A stretch of 64,000 nucleotides of DNA from Planctomycetota bacterium (GCA_003671025.1 QWPW01000010.1:1-64000); one strand, 5' to 3'; positions 28,125 through 36,887 are shown, counted from the stretch's first letter. Numbers and translations: made by a program. Notes: a model not told the origin generated them from the sequence alone.

Positions 28125-29192
28125 CGCGACGGTGACTTGTGGACAGAGGTAAACGTCTTGAATCGCGTTGAGCAACTTTACGCCATCGGCAAATGGCTTT
28201 TGGAAGGCTTTTCGGCCTGATATCAGACCGGTTCCGCCTGCGCGCTTGTTGATGACCGCGGTGCGCACCGCGTCCGCGAGATCGTTCGCGCCGCTCGCTC
28301 CACCAGAGTTGATCAGTCCCGCTCGACCGCAGTAGCAGTTGAGCAACTGATAGCGGCAGAGGTCAATCGGATGATCGCTGGCAAGATCGCTGTACATGCG
28401 CTTGTCGAGTTTGCCGTAGCTTGAATCACCCGAGTTGAGCGCGAGGAAACCGCCGTTGAGTTCAGGCAACTTCTGTTTGATGATGTCGGCCTTGATGGTG
28501 ACACCAAGATGATTCGCTTGTCCGGTGAGGTCAGCGGACGTGTGATAGTCCTTGCCATCAATCTTGAATGAGTTGTTGCGCAGGTAGCACCACAACACAG
28601 TGGCCATGCCCAGCTCATGCGCTTCATCGAATGCGCGCGCGACTTCCACGATCTGTCGCGCTGATTGATCGCTGCCGAAATAAATCGTGGCACCCACTGC
28701 AGTGGCGCCGAGATTCCACGCTTCGCGCACCGAGCCAAACATAATCTGATCGAACTTGTTGGGGTAGGTCATCAACTCGTTGTGATTGAGCTTGACCAGA
28801 AACGGGATCTGATGCGCGTACTTGCGCGACACCGAAGAGAGCACGCCAAAGGTTGAGGCGACTGCGTTGCAACCGCCCGCGATGGCGAGCTTGACGATGT
28901 TCTCGCCGTCGAAGTACGCGGGGTTCTTCGCGAAGCTCGCGCCCGCGGAGTGTTCGATTCCCTGATCGACGGGGAGGATGGACATGTATCCCGAGTTGGC
29001 CAATCGTCCCGTGCCGTAGAGCGCGGCCAGACTGCGCAACACTTGTGGGTTGCGATCGGTTGGGCCAAAGATGTCGTTCACAAACGTCGGCCGCGGCAGA
29101 TGCAGCAAGTCCTTGGTGACCTTCGCTTGATGCGTCAGGAGCGTGTCGGCGTCAGTACCAAGGAGCGATTGAATCGAGCTGAATGTCGACAT
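28122..29192 (-). CDS. fbaB: Class I fructose-bisphosphate aldolase (DhnA/FbaB type)
   Basis: This 356-residue enzyme cleaves fructose 1,6-bisphosphate through a Schiff-base lysine. The archaeal/DhnA-type signature is seen in [20 protein letters not shown] and [23 protein letters not shown] and the C-terminal phosphate-binding INSGGASG segment complete the barrel. ATG 29192 is preferred over an upstream frame start (29225) because an AGGAA element lies 7 nt before it and the extra residues do not look native. It shares its strand with mnmA downstream, separated only by the repeat-containing 66-bp gap. Confidence 0.93.
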   Translation of the reverse strand: MSTFSSIQSLLGTDADTLLTHQAKVTKDLLHLPRPTFVNDIFGPTDRNPQVLRSLAALYGTGRLANSGYMSILPVDQGIEHSAGASFAKNPAYFDGENIVKLAIAGGCNAVASTFGVLSSVSRKYAHQIPFLVKLNHNELMTYPNKFDQIMFGSVREAWNLGATAVGATIYFGSDQSARQIVEVARAFDEAHELGMATVLWCYLRNNSFKIDGKDYHTSADLTGQANHLGVTIKADIIKQKLPELNGGFLALNSGDSSYGKLDKRMYSDLASDHPIDLCRYQLLNCYCGRAGLINSGGASGANDLADAVRTAVINKRAGGTGLISGRKAFQKPFADGVKLLNAIQDVYLCPQVTVA

Positions 29193-29281
29193 GTAATTTC
29201 CTGCAACAAGTTCGAGTGGGATCAAGTGATGTGGACGCGCAAGACAAATTCATCCTGATCGTCGCGCGCGAAATGTAACAG

Positions 29282-29305
29282 GCTCGCGCGAAGCAACGCG
29301 CGAGC
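29282..29305 (-). terminator. GC-rich hairpin after the P-type ATPase gene
   Basis: A 9-bp perfect stem (gctcgcgcg / cgcgcgagc) with a 6-nt loop sits 73 nt beyond the ATPase stop. No T-run follows on the minus strand, so it may be a weak or Rho-assisted terminator or simply a GC-rich inverted repeat. Confidence 0.35.
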
Positions 29306-29377
29306 AATCGTGGCGCAAACAGTGTGTGCGAAACGATGCAACGCGTCACCCGTCGCACCCACACATCCTCGCGCAAG

Positions 29378-31405
29378 TCACTGAGGAAGCGTGAGCATCT
29401 TGCGCCCAGGCTTGGCCGCAGCGACCGATTCGTGCTGACGACGAATCTCTTCGCTCGCGGCGAATTCTTCGCCAAACCGCACCAAACGCAGCGAATTGGC
29501 GATGACAAAGATGTACGCGGCCGCTTGATAGAAAGGCGTGACCCAGATGTACAAGCGACCTGTTGCCGCGAGCGCGAGGCCAACCACGGCCAAGAGAATC
29601 GCCACACCAATGTTGAGTGCGATGACCGACTTGGTCTTGCGCGCGATCTCGAGCAAGAAGGGAACCGTGCGCAAATCGTCGTTCATCAACGCCACGCCCG
29701 CGCTGTTGGTGGCGATGTCGGAACCGGAAAGTCCCATGGCCACACCGACATCGGCGGTGGCGAGCATCGGTCCGTCGTTGATTCCGTCGCCGACCACCAA
29801 GGTGCGATGTCCCTTGCTCATGAGGTACTTGAGTTCTTCGTGTTTCTCTTCGGGCAAGCACTCGGCTTCGATCGAATCGACGCCGACCGCTTGTCCCACG
29901 CGCGTGGCCACGGCGAGTCGATCGCCAGTGAAGATCGCCACGCGGCGCACACCGAGTTCGCGCAGTTTGCTCACGACTTCGGCGGCGTTGCGGCGCAACT
30001 TGTCTTCGAGTCCGACCGCGCCGAGATAGCGTCCATACGCCATGACGTGCACGCTCGACATGCCGTCGATTTTTTCTTCGACGGCTTTGATTTGCGCTGC
30101 GGCGTCTGGATTGAGTTCAAGAATCCACGCGCCACGCCCTGCGAAAATCTCGCCTTCCGCCGTGGTGGCCACTACGCCGCGTCCATGCAATTCGCGGTAG
30201 GCGAGCACAGGATTGGCCACGATGCGCGCGCGTTGTGCAGTCTCGAGAATCGAACGTGCCAGCGGATGATTCGATGAACGTTCCGCATCCGTCGCCGCTT
30301 GCAACAACGTCGCGCCATCAACGCCATCGGCGGGCGCGAGGCGACTCACTGCAAACTTGCCCGTGGTGAGCGTTCCAGTTTTGTCCATCACCACGGTGTC
30401 GATGTCGGCGGCGCTCTCGAGAGTGCGCGTCGCTTTGATCATGACTCCTAAGCGCGCAGCAGCCGCAAACGCCGCGACCATCGCGGTGGGATAGGCGATG
30501 AGCAACGCGCCCGGACAAGTCACCACCAAGACGGTGATGGCGCGCTCAGCGGCAACGGCCTTCGCATCTGGAGAGCCTGATTTTGCCGTGAAAAACCACA
30601 CAATGAGCGCGACCATCAACACGATGGGAACGTAGTACGCAGAGATGCGTTCGATGAGTTCTTGCTTGCGCCCCTTGGCGCTCTCCGCTTCGCGAATGAG
30701 TTTTTCCACCTTGCCGATGGTGGTGTCGCCTTTGACCGCGGTGACCTCAACATCAATCTGTCCCGTGAGATTCGTGGTACCCGCGTACACGCTCACACCG
30801 GGTTGCACTTCGATGGGAACCGCTTCACCAGTGAGCGACGCTTGATTGATGTTGGAAGTACCCGCGCGCACGATGCCGTCGGCGGGGAGGTTTTCACCAG
30901 GACGAATACGCACGGTGGCGCCGCGCGTGAGCTGCGCCAGCGAGACTTCGCGCTCGGCTCCGGCGCTGTCAACGACGCGGGCGATGTCAGGAGTGAGTTC
31001 GATGAGTTCGCGAATCGCACGTTGCGCGCCCCACGCCGTGCGTGAGAGCACGAGCTCGCTGAACCACAGAAAAAAGGCCAAGAAACCGGCGGCGAGATAG
31101 AGCTCGTTGGCGATGGCGGCAAACACCGCGAGGCTCGCGAGACTGTCGCTCGAGGCGCGGCCTTCGCGCAATTCTTCAAACGCGCCCTTGGCCAGCGGCA
31201 CGACGAGGATCAATGCGCCCAGCAACGCAGGGATGTCGCTGACCGTGCTCTCGATGCCAAACAACTTGGCAACCCACGCGGCCAGCAGCAGCATGCCGCC
31301 CAACAGCGCGATGAACAGCTGTCGCTCGAGGCGGATTGCGCCGTCGGCATCATCGGCGTGTCGACTGATTGAGGATTCGGGCGGGGTCGAAGTGAGTGTC
31401 GACAT
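29378..31405 (-). CDS. P1B-type heavy-metal-transporting ATPase, CPG motif
   Basis: This 675-residue metal pump has the actuator motif LTGEAVP (about 191), phosphorylation site DKTGT (341-345) and hinge VVGDGINDGPML, with transmembrane pairs before, between and after. In the metal-binding helix the motif is TCPGALLIAYP (CPG at 297-299) instead of the usual CPC, CPH or SPC. There is no N-terminal HMA metal-binding domain. The metal therefore cannot be assigned; zinc, cadmium or a related ion is a reasonable guess. ATG 31405, preceded by GGAAACC, gives the family-like N-terminus. Confidence 0.9.
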   Translation of the reverse strand: MSTLTSTPPESSISRHADDADGAIRLERQLFIALLGGMLLLAAWVAKLFGIESTVSDIPALLGALILVVPLAKGAFEELREGRASSDSLASLAVFAAIANELYLAAGFLAFFLWFSELVLSRTAWGAQRAIRELIELTPDIARVVDSAGAEREVSLAQLTRGATVRIRPGENLPADGIVRAGTSNINQASLTGEAVPIEVQPGVSVYAGTTNLTGQIDVEVTAVKGDTTIGKVEKLIREAESAKGRKQELIERISAYYVPIVLMVALIVWFFTAKSGSPDAKAVAAERAITVLVVTCPGALLIAYPTAMVAAFAAAARLGVMIKATRTLESAADIDTVVMDKTGTLTTGKFAVSRLAPADGVDGATLLQAATDAERSSNHPLARSILETAQRARIVANPVLAYRELHGRGVVATTAEGEIFAGRGAWILELNPDAAAQIKAVEEKIDGMSSVHVMAYGRYLGAVGLEDKLRRNAAEVVSKLRELGVRRVAIFTGDRLAVATRVGQAVGVDSIEAECLPEEKHEELKYLMSKGHRTLVVGDGINDGPMLATADVGVAMGLSGSDIATNSAGVALMNDDLRTVPFLLEIARKTKSVIALNIGVAILLAVVGLALAATGRLYIWVTPFYQAAAYIFVIANSLRLVRFGEEFAASEEIRRQHESVAAAKPGRKMLTLPQ

Positions 31406-31547
31406 AGTGGTTTCCAAGGTGAGTGGTGAAAGGTAGCAGAGGGCTTGCCGCTGCGAGTTGGTCGCAGAGGGCCGAGTGCATCGATGCGTCAATCACTTGT
31501 TGGTGCGCGGCGCGCGACTCGGTACTGCGCGTCGCATCGGCGCGATC

Positions 31548-31805
31548 ATGACTGCGATCGCCAAGAACCCGATCTTGCTGACCCATCCGCTCGGCGGGAG
31601 CAGCGACATTCTCAGCGCATGGAGTATTCGCAAGGTCACGCTGGCTGAAGCGGATGCGCTGCTTAACCAGGCGTTTCATGAGGGTGACCGTGTTGGGGAC
31701 GGTCGCACGGGTGAGCAGTTCGTGTTTCAGTGGGAACGCTCAAGCCGGTGGAATCACCGAAGTTGCCAATCGAGAATGGGGGGGAAACCTGCAGCCGCGC
31801 AGTGA
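31548..31805 (+). CDS. Possible small protein, 85 aa
   Basis: This frame starts at ATG 31548 (MTAIAKNPILLTHPLGG) and has balanced amino-acid composition over its first 65 residues, unlike chance frames nearby. The last 20 residues are Arg/Ser/Trp-rich and less convincing. No domain is recognised, there is no signal peptide, and no Shine-Dalgarno is visible. It could be a genuine short gene or coincidence. Confidence 0.3.
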   Translation: MTAIAKNPILLTHPLGGSSDILSAWSIRKVTLAEADALLNQAFHEGDRVGDGRTGEQFVFQWERSSRWNHRSCQSRMGGKPAAAQ

Positions 31806-31923
31806 CCGAACATGTCGTCATCGGCGGGCTGGCTAAACGGTGAGGCTCGCTTGGTGCGGCGCTTGTTTCATGGTGCAGCGTTGTGCGCATCAGTGTCGTT
31901 GCTGATGACACGATTGCGATCGG

Positions 31924-31950
31924 CGAACGCGCATCGAACGCGCATCGAAC
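31924..31950. repeat. 11-nt tandem repeat before gpsA
   Basis: Two perfect copies of cgaacgcgcat (31924-31934 and 31935-31945) are followed by cgaac. The tract is upstream of the preferred gpsA start; the gpsA frame happens to be open across it. Confidence 0.75.
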
Positions 31951-31975
31951 CTGCGTGACGGGATATGCTCCGTTG

Positions 31976-33052
31976 GTGCAAGCATCCGCCACGCAACAAC
32001 ACTCCGAACACATCGTGATCGTTGGTGATGGGCAGATGGCGCTGGTGCTTGCCGATGTACTTGCGTATCGATTGGGTGACGCGTCGAGCAAGCAGCGCGC
32101 GGACATGCTCGGCTCTGTCGCAATTCTCTCGCCCTTTGCACAAGCCGCGACGGAACTCGCGGCGACTCGCAAGAGTCCGCGACTTGCGCATTTCACGCTC
32201 AGTGAAAACGTGCGCGTGACTGCGGATCCGTCGGTGCTCGCGACGGCCACGATGGTGGTGTGCGCGATTCCCACGCAGTTCATTCGTGCGACCTTCACGC
32301 GCTTCGCTGATGCGCTGCCTCGTGGAGTGCCCGTGGTCAGCGTGGCCAAAGGAATCGAAGTCGAAACATTTCGCGTGCCGTGTGACATCATTGGTGAAAC
32401 GCTGGGCGAAACGCACGCGCTTGCCGCACTGAGCGGCCCGTCGATTGCGGCGGAACTCGCGCGGCGATTGCCCGCAGCACTAGTGGCTGCGAGCAGCGAC
32501 GAGGCATTGGCGATGCGGGTGCAAGCGGCGTTCACTTCGCCATGGACCAAGATCTACACCTCGGATGATGTGGTGGGAGTCGAGCTCGCTGGTGCGTGCA
32601 AGAATGTGATCGCCATCGCAGCGGGTGTCGCCGATGGACTCGGACTGGGCGCGAATGCGAAGAGCGCGTTGCTCGCGCGCGGACTCGCGGAGATGGCTCG
32701 CGTCGGTGTCGCGCTCGGTGGACGCGTGGAAACATTTTTCGGCGTCGCAGGCGCGGGCGATTTGGCGACGACATGCTTCGCGCCGGAAGGGCGCAATCGC
32801 AGTTTCGGCGAGCGTCTTGCGCGTGCCACCGAGGGTGATGCCTCGGCGCGTGTGCAGATGGCATTGGCCGCGTCAAACTCAGTGGTCGAAGGAGTTCCCA
32901 CCGCACAAGCGTTGGTGCGATTGGCGCGTGAGCGCAATCTCGATCTGCCGATCTGCTCCGCGGTCGCGGCGATGGTGTTCGATGGACTCGACCCGCGTCA
33001 AGCGCTGGCGCAACTGATGGCGCGTGCGTCCACGACCGAGCGCATCAGTTAG
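31976..33052 (+). CDS. gpsA: NAD(P)-dependent glycerol-3-phosphate dehydrogenase
   Basis: This enzyme makes sn-glycerol 3-phosphate for phospholipids. Family blocks are VAKGIEVETF, LSGPSIAAEL, the catalytic-domain stretch ACKNVIAIAAGVADGLGLG, GAGDLATTCF and the C-terminal EGVPTAQALVRLA. The N-terminal nucleotide loop reads VGDGQMALVLADVL, so the third glycine of GxGxxG is Ala and the first spacer is Asp. The start is uncertain: there is no in-frame ATG, TTG 31973 or GTG 31976 would begin just before the Rossmann fold, and GTG 31883 would add a repeat-encoded tail. Its TAG stop lies inside a 12-nt tandem repeat. Confidence 0.88.
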   Translation: MQASATQQHSEHIVIVGDGQMALVLADVLAYRLGDASSKQRADMLGSVAILSPFAQAATELAATRKSPRLAHFTLSENVRVTADPSVLATATMVVCAIPTQFIRATFTRFADALPRGVPVVSVAKGIEVETFRVPCDIIGETLGETHALAALSGPSIAAELARRLPAALVAASSDEALAMRVQAAFTSPWTKIYTSDDVVGVELAGACKNVIAIAAGVADGLGLGANAKSALLARGLAEMARVGVALGGRVETFFGVAGAGDLATTCFAPEGRNRSFGERLARATEGDASARVQMALAASNSVVEGVPTAQALVRLARERNLDLPICSAVAAMVFDGLDPRQALAQLMARASTTERIS

Positions 33053-33074
33053 CGCAACAGTTAGCGCAACAGTT
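33046..33074. repeat. 12-nt tandem repeat containing the gpsA stop codon
   Basis: Two perfect copies of cagttagcgcaa (33046-33057 and 33058-33069) plus cagtt. TAG of gpsA (33050-33052) recurs in frame at 33062-33064. Confidence 0.92.
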
Positions 33075-33096
33075 CCGGTGCGAGAATTCGCGCGCG

Positions 33097-33372
33097 TCAC
33101 TCCTCTTCGCCGAATTTCGCTTCAACCAATTTGAGCAGCGTGGCCAACGCATCTCGCTCATCGCTGCCATCGACTTCGATCTCGATCACGCTTCCGCAGG
33201 TTCCCGCGAGCATGAGCATTTGCAAGATCGACTTGCCATCGACGACTTCGCCATCGCCGAGTTTGCGCACCAAGATGGCCGCAGAAAAACGCGATGCCTC
33301 TTCAACGAAGGTCATCGCGGGACGCGCGTGCAATCCCAGTCGGTTCACGATGGTCGCTTGTGCGCGGATCAT
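33097..33372 (-). CDS. HPr-family phosphocarrier protein
   Basis: This 91-residue phosphocarrier has phospho-accepting His15 in RLGLHARPA and a regulatory-serine equivalent in GKSILQMLML (Ser48). ATG 33372 is chosen because it places the histidine at the canonical position 15 and leaves 4 bp after the ptsN stop, whereas the upstream ATG 33408 would overlap ptsN. With PtsN immediately upstream it should form part of a nitrogen-PTS-like relay. No enzyme I or sugar permease is present in the window, so its phosphate donor is elsewhere. Confidence 0.93.
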   Translation of the reverse strand: MIRAQATIVNRLGLHARPAMTFVEEASRFSAAILVRKLGDGEVVDGKSILQMLMLAGTCGSVIEIEVDGSDERDALATLLKLVEAKFGEEE

Positions 33373-33376
33373 TCGA

Positions 33377-33853
33377 TCACGCGCCAACTTGTCCGGCGTC
33401 TGCTTCATCTAGCAGCGTGAGCACTTCCTTCACGCTGCTCGCTTGACGCAGGAAACGACGAAACTGATCTTTCGAGAGATGCGAAAAAATCGCTTGAATC
33501 GCATCGAGGTGCAGTTCCGGTTTCTCTTCGGGCGAAAGCAGCAGGAAGATCGAATAGACCGGCTGCTTGTCGAGCGAATTGAAATCGACTCCGCCGCGAC
33601 TCACACCAATCGCGGCCATCGGCGTGTGCACCGCCGCGGACTTGGTGTGGGGAATCGCGACGCCGTGATTGAGTCCCGTGGAACCCTTGTTTTCACGCGC
33701 GATGATCGCCTTGGCAAACTGGTCGCGCATGTCCGCCGAAACTTTGCCACTAGCAACCAATGCGTCGAGCAGTTCCTTCACCACATCCTCGCGCTTGACC
33801 GCGACAAGGTTGGGAATGATGGCTTTCTCGACGACGATTTCTCGGAGTTTCAT
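33377..33853 (-). CDS. ptsN: PTS IIA (PtsN-like) regulatory protein
   Basis: This 158-residue EIIA of the fructose/nitrogen-regulatory class has the active-site histidine in NHGVAIPHTK and the FLLLSPEE and HLDAIQAIFSHL segments typical of PtsN. It receives phosphate from HPr, and in other bacteria it regulates potassium uptake and kinases rather than sugar import. It lies between hpf and the HPr gene, the usual PTS-Ntr neighbourhood, but rpoN is missing. ATG 33853 is chosen; the frame upstream is occupied by translated 12-nt repeats and is not credible protein. Confidence 0.93.
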   Translation of the reverse strand: MKLREIVVEKAIIPNLVAVKREDVVKELLDALVASGKVSADMRDQFAKAIIARENKGSTGLNHGVAIPHTKSAAVHTPMAAIGVSRGGVDFNSLDKQPVYSIFLLLSPEEKPELHLDAIQAIFSHLSKDQFRRFLRQASSVKEVLTLLDEADAGQVGA

Positions 33854-33939
33854 AGAGTGGCGTGCCTGCGTTTTTCCGTAAGTGGTGAAGTGGTGGTCAG
33901 TGCGATCGATGGCGAATCCACGTTGGGAAACGCGCCCGT

Positions 33940-34008
33940 GCGCCATTGCGTGCGCCATTGCGCGCGCCATTACGCGCGCCATTACGCGCGCCATTACGCG
34001 CGCCATTT
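33940..34008. repeat. Array of five 12-nt repeats between hpf and ptsN
   Basis: Five full copies of a 12-nt unit (gcgccattacgc with first two copies varying at the g/a and t/c positions) and a 9-nt remnant fill 33940-34008. It lies 22 nt beyond the hpf stop and 87 nt upstream of ptsN. Read on the minus strand each unit contains taatgg or caatgg. This is the longest array in the window. Confidence 0.95.
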
Positions 34009-34029
34009 ACTGAATTGATCGGTCGGCTC

Positions 34030-34332
34030 TTATTGTCCGTGCTTGTGGTCGCGCACGCGTGACTTGTGATCAGTGAGTTGTCGTGCTTCGCGATCGATGG
34101 CAAGGTCAATCGCCGCGTACAGATCTTGGTCTCGGTAGTTCACAATGAAGTCGTCGTGATGCTCGACATCCACGATGAATTCGACATGGAAACCGTTGGC
34201 CTCCTTCTCGATGACGCAGTCGATCGACAGCACCTTGTCGAAGTAGCGCACCAGCTTCGCAGCCTTGGTGCGAACATAGGTGTCGATGGCCTCGGTGATC
34301 TCGATGTGCTTGCCCTTGACATTGATCTGCAT
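34030..34332 (-). CDS. hpf: Ribosome hibernation promoting factor, short form
   Basis: This 100-residue protein is of the HPF/YfiA class, which binds in the decoding region of the 30S subunit and silences ribosomes in stationary phase. The beta-alpha-beta pattern VKGKHIEITEAIDTYVRTKA, then VEFIVDVEHHDDFIVNY and DLYAAIDLAIDREARQL, is intact. It lacks the C-terminal dimerisation domain of long HPF. Its linkage to ptsN and HPr is the classic PTS-Ntr gene order. Translation starts at ATG 34332. Confidence 0.93.
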   Translation of the reverse strand: MQINVKGKHIEITEAIDTYVRTKAAKLVRYFDKVLSIDCVIEKEANGFHVEFIVDVEHHDDFIVNYRDQDLYAAIDLAIDREARQLTDHKSRVRDHKHGQ

Positions 34333-34433
34333 AATGAACTCGCTTTCAAATACGGCCGCTCAACAAGCGCCGTCGATTGGTGTTGCAATTTGGGAAGAGT
34401 CGGAACGCTCGCTCTTCTGCTTCTTGGTGTGGC

Positions 34434-35309
34434 TCACAATTTCACACTTAACTCTGACGCCGTCTTCTCGCTTTGATTGATGGTGGTTGCAGGTGTTTCG
34501 CGCGCGCTTGGGCGCGCTTGCGGGACAACAACACCCGCAGACACAAGGTAGCGAAGTGCCTCGTCGATCGTGAGGTCAACTTCGCGGACTTGCGACTTGG
34601 GTACTGAGACGATCCAACCGGTGAAGGGAGTGGGGGAACTCGGCACGAAAACAGTGAGGCTATCGCCCACCGTTGCCACTAGTTGCGGCGCGGTCTCGCC
34701 TGTGACCAAGCCCACGCTCCACACGCCGGCGCGCGGATATTCGATCATGACTACGCGATTGAAATCGAGGCGTTTCTTGGTGCCGCCAAAGAGAAACTCG
34801 ACCACTTGCTTCAACGCGGGATAGACCTGGCGAATCCCCGGGACCGTGAGTAATCCCGCTTCGAACGCCGCGAGCAATGTTCGTCCTAAGAAGCCGCCCA
34901 CCAATCGGCCGAGCGCATACACGGCAACGACGGCGATGACGAGACCAACAAGATCGAGATACCAGCGCGCGTTCCACCACGCGCTGATGTGTTCGCGCAC
35001 GAGCGTCCAGCGTGCCGAGGATGTAGACGCGTCGAGTCGCAGTTGCAGCGCGCGCGTTTGTTCCGCGGCCACCTCGGCTTCAGTGGGAAGAAATTGTTCG
35101 AGTGGGATTGATTCTGCGCTCAACGCCACAACTAAGCGCAGGCCAGAGTTGATCGGCTCGGCGATGTTGCTGTCAACGAAGCGATAGGCCGCAACGAAGA
35201 TCCACAACATCAACACGCTCGGAAGCACCACGCCCATGCCGCGCAGAAAAAACTGTCCGCGCGGAGATTTCGAAACAACAGGATGCGCGAGTGGCTCGTG
35301 GGAGTGCAT
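34434..35309 (-). CDS. DUF502 family membrane protein
   Basis: This 291-residue inner-membrane protein has helices near residues 22-45 and 120-150 and the DUF502 signature blocks GLLTVPGIRQVYPALKQVVE and VPSSPTPFTGWIVSVPKSQV. The family is broadly conserved in bacteria and in plants (LCV/COV proteins); its molecular function is not known. It carries an extra 45-residue hydrophilic insert between the two helices. ATG 35309 is preferred over the frame start at 35366, whose extra residues precede a normal N-terminus. Confidence 0.88.
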   Translation of the reverse strand: MHSHEPLAHPVVSKSPRGQFFLRGMGVVLPSVLMLWIFVAAYRFVDSNIAEPINSGLRLVVALSAESIPLEQFLPTEAEVAAEQTRALQLRLDASTSSARWTLVREHISAWWNARWYLDLVGLVIAVVAVYALGRLVGGFLGRTLLAAFEAGLLTVPGIRQVYPALKQVVEFLFGGTKKRLDFNRVVMIEYPRAGVWSVGLVTGETAPQLVATVGDSLTVFVPSSPTPFTGWIVSVPKSQVREVDLTIDEALRYLVSAGVVVPQARPSARETPATTINQSEKTASELSVKL

Positions 35310-35390
35310 AGAGCGGATCGAGTGTAGGGAGTCGGTCGCGCATTGTCGCGTGATGAATTGCGACATCGAAACGAGTGCGCGCCACCGTCG

Positions 35391-36887
35391 CTATTGCCCC
35401 AGCGGACGAGGCACGATTTGCACTGCCAACTCAACCGCATCACGGCGATAGCGCACTTCGATCGCGCGCCCGAGAGCCAATCGCGCGACCGCGAGCATCA
35501 ACTCATCGCGGTTGCGCACGGGCACGCCATCGATGGAGAGAATGACATCATTCACGCGGATTCCTGCGGCTTTTGCCGCCGAACGCGCCACGAACGAGCG
35601 GACTTTGACGCCATCCACCGCTTCATCGGCGGTGAATCCCAGCGACGCATCGCCACGCGTGACCGAGTCATCCACGGCGCCGCGCTCGATCATCCATTTG
35701 CGCCAACGTGCCTCGACCTTGGACAGCGGTTCGCCGAACGCGCGTTCAATCGCGCTCGACCCGTCGGGATCCGCGGCGAAGGTGTCACACAGCGCGCGGT
35801 AAAAATCCTCGAGCTTGCGTTCGCGTGCGAAGAACTCAAACATCGCGCGCGTCTGCGGATAGAGGCGTTCGGCATCCTCCATGAAACTCTCGCTGCTCAG
35901 CGAGACGAGATCTTTCCACGCGCGCGCCGTGTTCGAAGTCACTTGCTTGCGCGCGAGATTGAACCGAATGTTGGGATGAAACTCGATCCGTCCGTCGGCT
36001 TTGAGTTCGTAGTCTTCGTAGAGACTGGCCAGTCCTTCTTGCACCCACATCGGATGACGTTGACCGAGGCGATCCATGTGCGCGTAGTGCGCGAGGTGGA
36101 CAAACTCGTGTTGCAAACTTTGTCCGGTGTCGCGCGCGACCAGTCGTCGCTCGCGATGTAAATACATGCCCTTGATCTCAGGGCGATCGAGATACGCCTT
36201 CGCATCTTCCGGTCGCACAATGGCGACGAGCACGGGCGTGGTTGACGGTTTGAGGAAGTACGCCTTGAGCAAATGCCGTTGCAGTTCGCTCAGCATCGCC
36301 TTCATGCGCGCGTGCGCTTGCGGCTCCAAGATTGTCGCGTACACCAAGTTGCCGTCTTCATCGCGGTCGTAGCGATAGTTGTCGCCGTGCGCGGCTTTCC
36401 ACTGCACGAGCGGATCGGGAGCGCTGCGTCGTGAGCGATTGGCGCCAGGCGCCCGCGGAGTTTTGCTTTCGACGCGTTCGCGCGCTTCAAAGATCGCTTC
36501 GTAGGTGGTGGAGGCACGAATCGGTTCGAGGTCTGGGTCCGCTTCCATCAAATCAAAGTCGCGAAATCCTGCGGAAACACAGGCCAAAAGTCGACGCTCG
36601 GCTTCGGGCAACTCGCCCAACTGCGCGAGGCAACACGCGGCGTTGTAGTGGAGCAGCGGGTCGGTCACGCCTGACGCAAGCCGTCCGTCGATGAGCGCCA
36701 ACGCTTCGTGAAATTTGCGTGCGTGGAGCGCGCTGTCGATCTCACCTTGCGTGGCGACCGGTGTTGGCTTGATGATTGGCGGAGCGTCGCGCAGCGTTTG
36801 CGCCTGCGCGAGCGGGGGACATGTCGTGAGCAGGAGAACGCAACTCCACCGCGCAACTCTGCGAAATTGTTGCGTCACATGCGTCAT
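35391..36887 (-). CDS. Secreted TPR-metallopeptidase-PDZ protein
   Basis: This 498-residue exported protein has a signal peptide (about 1-29, cut after AQA), two TPR-like helical repeats (about 47-125) and a gluzincin metalloprotease-like domain. The zinc motif is HEFVH (260-264) with third ligand Glu284 in WVQEGLASLYEDYE. A C-terminal PDZ domain covers about 400-495 (GIRVNDVILSIDGVPV). The active-site residues are all present, so it is probably a periplasmic or cell-surface peptidase; the substrate is unknown. ATG 36887 overlaps the purN stop as ATGA, making it the third gene of a coupled thioesterase-purN-peptidase unit. Confidence 0.87.
   Translation of the reverse strand: MTHVTQQFRRVARWSCVLLLTTCPPLAQAQTLRDAPPIIKPTPVATQGEIDSALHARKFHEALALIDGRLASGVTDPLLHYNAACCLAQLGELPEAERRLLACVSAGFRDFDLMEADPDLEPIRASTTYEAIFEARERVESKTPRAPGANRSRRSAPDPLVQWKAAHGDNYRYDRDEDGNLVYATILEPQAHARMKAMLSELQRHLLKAYFLKPSTTPVLVAIVRPEDAKAYLDRPEIKGMYLHRERRLVARDTGQSLQHEFVHLAHYAHMDRLGQRHPMWVQEGLASLYEDYELKADGRIEFHPNIRFNLARKQVTSNTARAWKDLVSLSSESFMEDAERLYPQTRAMFEFFARERKLEDFYRALCDTFAADPDGSSAIERAFGEPLSKVEARWRKWMIERGAVDDSVTRGDASLGFTADEAVDGVKVRSFVARSAAKAAGIRVNDVILSIDGVPVRNRDELMLAVARLALGRAIEVRYRRDAVELAVQIVPRPLGQ

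Larger units (their letters stand above)
31406..31975. other. Divergent spacer between the metal ATPase and gpsA
   Basis: This stretch contains one possible small gene (31548-31805) and an 11-nt tandem repeat near 31924. The sequence around 31733-31780 superficially resembles part of a cobalamin-type riboswitch but lacks its conserved core, so none is called. It should hold promoters for both neighbours. Confidence 0.4.

Noticed and set aside
31690..31800. Cobalamin-riboswitch-like words (GGGAAC, CCGGTGGAATCACCG, GTTGCC)
   Set aside because: The conserved CCCGCAACTGT core and GCCACTG element are absent and neither neighbour is a B12 gene.
33854..34006. N-terminal extension of PtsN consisting of MARV/MAHA repeats
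   Set aside because: It is the translation of the 12-nt DNA array and precedes a normal PtsN start at 33853.
33940..34008. Could the 12-nt array be a CRISPR array?
   Set aside because: Repeats are contiguous with no spacers, far shorter than CRISPR repeats, and no cas gene is in the window.
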